From the NCBI GenBank assembly GCA_951813285.1, contig OX638355.1, forward strand, positions 1,736,653 to 1,800,652: a stretch of 64,000 bases of DNA, given 5' to 3'. The notes under the pieces were generated by a model. It had not been told where the DNA came from. It made no database searches and saw only the letters and a program-made list of their open reading frames with translations. Origin of the DNA: Terriglobia bacterium (GTDB lineage Bacteria; Acidobacteriota; Terriglobia; Versatilivoradales; Versatilivoraceae). Position 1 is the first letter of the stretch. Each line of letters opens with the position of its first letter. Of this stretch, positions 63,920-64,000 are shown piece by piece. Position numbers and translations under genes: made by a program.

Positions 63920-64000
63920 TTGAGATATCCGGAAGAATTCATCGGCCCCATGCGGGAAGAGCTCACCCGGCTGGGGGTGCGTGAGACTCGGTTGCCTGAA
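63920..64000 (+). CDS. BrxA/BrxB-family bacilliredoxin, N-terminal part
   Basis: First 27 codons of a gene cut by the window end. TTG at 63920 with GAAGGGAG 10 bases upstream gives RYPEEFIGPMREELTRLG, the conserved start of the bacilliredoxin (YphP/YqiW) family. The CGC active site lies beyond the window and cannot be checked. These proteins remove bacillithiol from mixed disulfides, and a YpdA-like reductase gene lies at 33.5 kb, so both parts of that redox system occur in this region. Confidence 0.75.
   Translation, partial: MRYPEEFIGPMREELTRLGVRETRLPE

Overview
This 64-kb, GC-rich window reads as chromosome of a Gram-negative, LPS-bearing bacterium. Support for that comes from lpxC, outer-membrane beta-barrel and TonB/ExbBD genes, several lipoproteins and the succinylase-type dap genes. 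Three features point, without proof, to Acidobacteriota or a close relative: the bacillithiol-type genes (a YpdA-like reductase and the start of a bacilliredoxin), the tgt-yajC-secD-secF-tonB-exbB-exbD-exbD-TPR order, and abundant short dispersed repeats. No rRNA, tRNA, CRISPR array, prophage or intact transposase gene was seen.

Layout. 1-7757 (+): end of hslV, hslU, an FN3 lipoprotein, and an acyl-CoA (probably propionyl-CoA) carboxylase split into carboxyltransferase, biotin carboxylase and biotin carrier genes, with an unrecognised secreted protein between them. 7923-11576 (-): lpxC, then a lower-GC two-gene module (259-aa unknown plus PIN-domain protein), then serS. 12229-18881 (+): a complete suf Fe-S assembly operon (Rrf2 regulator, sufB, sufC, sufD, sufS, sufU, sufT-like) with a recognisable promoter and a palindromic operator candidate. 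19255-24542 (+): a very large Calx-beta repeat protein with a C-terminal beta-barrel, broken by a frameshift in a C7 tract. 24597-34479 (+): pgsA, AMMECR1, aroDE, thrB, hisZ-hisG-hisD, a Gfo/Idh/MocA oxidoreductase and a YpdA-like reductase. 34557-36729 (+): an orphan RskA-like anti-sigma protein and a HupE/UreJ-like membrane protein.

36742-52274 (-): methyltransferase, M24 peptidase, dacB, dapD, dapA, dapB, a large PIG-L/LmbE protein, an ABC importer (permease, ATPase, binding protein), a TIM-barrel isomerase and a small hypothetical. A 1-kb tandem array of about 188-bp units separates the ATPase and permease genes. 52463-62505 (+): a small membrane protein, the methylmalonyl-CoA mutase large subunit, tgt, yajC, secD, secF, then tonB (frameshifted in poly-C), exbB, two exbD and a TPR lipoprotein, ending at a clear intrinsic terminator. 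62623-64000: clpS (-), a coiled-coil membrane protein (-) and the first 27 codons of a bacilliredoxin (+).

Functionally, the carboxylase and the mutase are two steps of the propionyl-CoA to succinyl-CoA route. The dap genes and dacB link lysine/diaminopimelate supply to peptidoglycan. YpdA and bacilliredoxin suggest bacillithiol redox chemistry. SecDF/YajC serves export, and TonB/ExbBD serves outer-membrane uptake.

The most unusual content is outside ordinary genes. It comprises the intra-operon tandem array and its dispersed relatives, a pair of 370-470-bp dispersed elements (one carrying a nested 126-bp MITE-like insertion with an apparent target duplication), genes whose stop codons lie inside repeats, two poly-C frameshifts in envelope genes, and the PIN module overlapping serS.
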